Below are positions 63,742 through 64,000 of a DNA stretch of 64,000 nt, piece after piece (within the stretch, counting starts at the first letter, position 1; the number at the start of each line of letters is the position of its first letter). The position numbers and the translations under genes are program-made. Source of the DNA: Chromobacterium vaccinii (GTDB taxonomy: Bacteria; Pseudomonadota; Gammaproteobacteria; Burkholderiales; Chromobacteriaceae); the NCBI RefSeq assembly GCF_000971335.1, contig NZ_JZJL01000004.1:103783-167782 (forward strand), read 5' to 3'. The notes under the pieces are model-generated. The model saw only the letters and a program-made list of their open reading frames with translations. It was not told where the DNA came from and searched no databases.

Positions 63742-64000
63742 TTACAGCGGCTGTTGCAGCTGCGCCAGGATTTGCGGATTCTCCAGTGTGGACACGTCCT
63801 GCGTGATTTCCTCGCCCTTGGCGATGGAGCGCAGCAGGCGGCGCATGATCTTGCCGGAACGGGTCTTGGGCAGGTTTTCGCCGAAGCGGATGTCGTCCGG
63901 CTGCGCGATCTTGCCGATCTCGTGCGCCACCCAGTTCTTCAGCTCGGCCGCCACCGCCTTGGCGGCGTCGCCCTGCGGCCGCTCGCCCTTAAGCACCACG
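63742..64000 (-). CDS. acs: Acetyl-CoA synthetase, 3' part
   Basis: Only the last 86 or so codons are in the window; the gene continues past the right edge. The C-terminal domain contains [43 protein letters not shown], with the acetylatable lysine in the SGK motif ([10 protein letters not shown]). Acs makes acetyl-CoA from acetate, which could feed the glyoxylate shunt enzyme AceB at 42 kb. A perfect terminator follows the stop. Confidence 0.95.
   Translation of the reverse strand, partial: VVLKGERPQGDAAKAVAAELKNWVAHEIGKIAQPDDIRFGENLPKTRSGKIMRRLLRSIAKGEEITQDVSTLENPQILAQLQQPL

Overview
This 64 kb window is high-GC chromosomal DNA from a betaproteobacterium. Gene content and protein sequences fit Neisseriales, most likely Chromobacterium: a nitrogen-PTS/rpoN/lpt block, an orphan rsxB-nth pair, NIT-domain chemoreceptors, a secreted chitinase under a LuxR-type site, and a trehalose PTS. 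The genus is inferred from remembered gene order, not from a search.

Layout. (1) 1-3.8 kb, plus strand: envelope and nucleotide genes exbD(partial)-lpxK-Trm112-kdsB-adk, then a HlyIII-family gene behind a foldable leader. (2) 3.8-10.1 kb, minus: a histidine kinase/HD-GYP regulator pair, an EamA exporter, and nnr-ubiX. (3) 10.1-17.7 kb, minus: the overlapping string kdsD-kdsC-lptC-lptA-lptB-rpoN-hpf-ptsN-hprK-rapZ, joining Kdo synthesis, LPS transport, sigma-54 and PTS regulation. (4) 17.8-27.2 kb: a K+/H+ antiporter, an AsmA protein, tRNA-Gly(CCC), a periplasmic binding protein and two NIT chemoreceptors. (5) 27.7-32.8 kb: an unknown exported protein, sgrR, a divergent small ORF that looks like SgrT, and a GH18 chitinase with a lux-box-like promoter. 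(6) 33.0-37.3 kb, minus: hflK-hflC, an Nramp-related transporter with unusual ion-site residues, and a TerC-family protein, apparently one operon. (7) 37.4-44.9 kb: small proteins, a binding protein, a 2OG-Fe oxygenase, DUF1345, a GST, a SIMPL protein, and malate synthase with a divergent LysR gene. (8) 44.9-51.9 kb: the trehalose locus treR...treB-treC-LamB-type porin, with about 1 kb of foreign DNA between treR and treB. That DNA carries a WapI-type immunity gene between two attC-like sites, so it looks like a stray integron cassette. (9) 52-64 kb: an amino-acid permease with a hairpin-rich leader, a RibD-type reductase, a lipoprotein-like DegP/DegQ protease, nth-rsxB, a LysR-controlled CMD/tautomerase/DUF4865 operon, a dCache chemoreceptor, a methyltransferase, a SphA-type outer-membrane protein, and the 3' end of acs.

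The parts most worth a second look are the integron-cassette insertion, the SgrR/SgrT-like pair beside the chitinase, the lux box in front of the chitinase, and the HflKC-Nramp-TerC operon. No phage, transposase or CRISPR array was seen.
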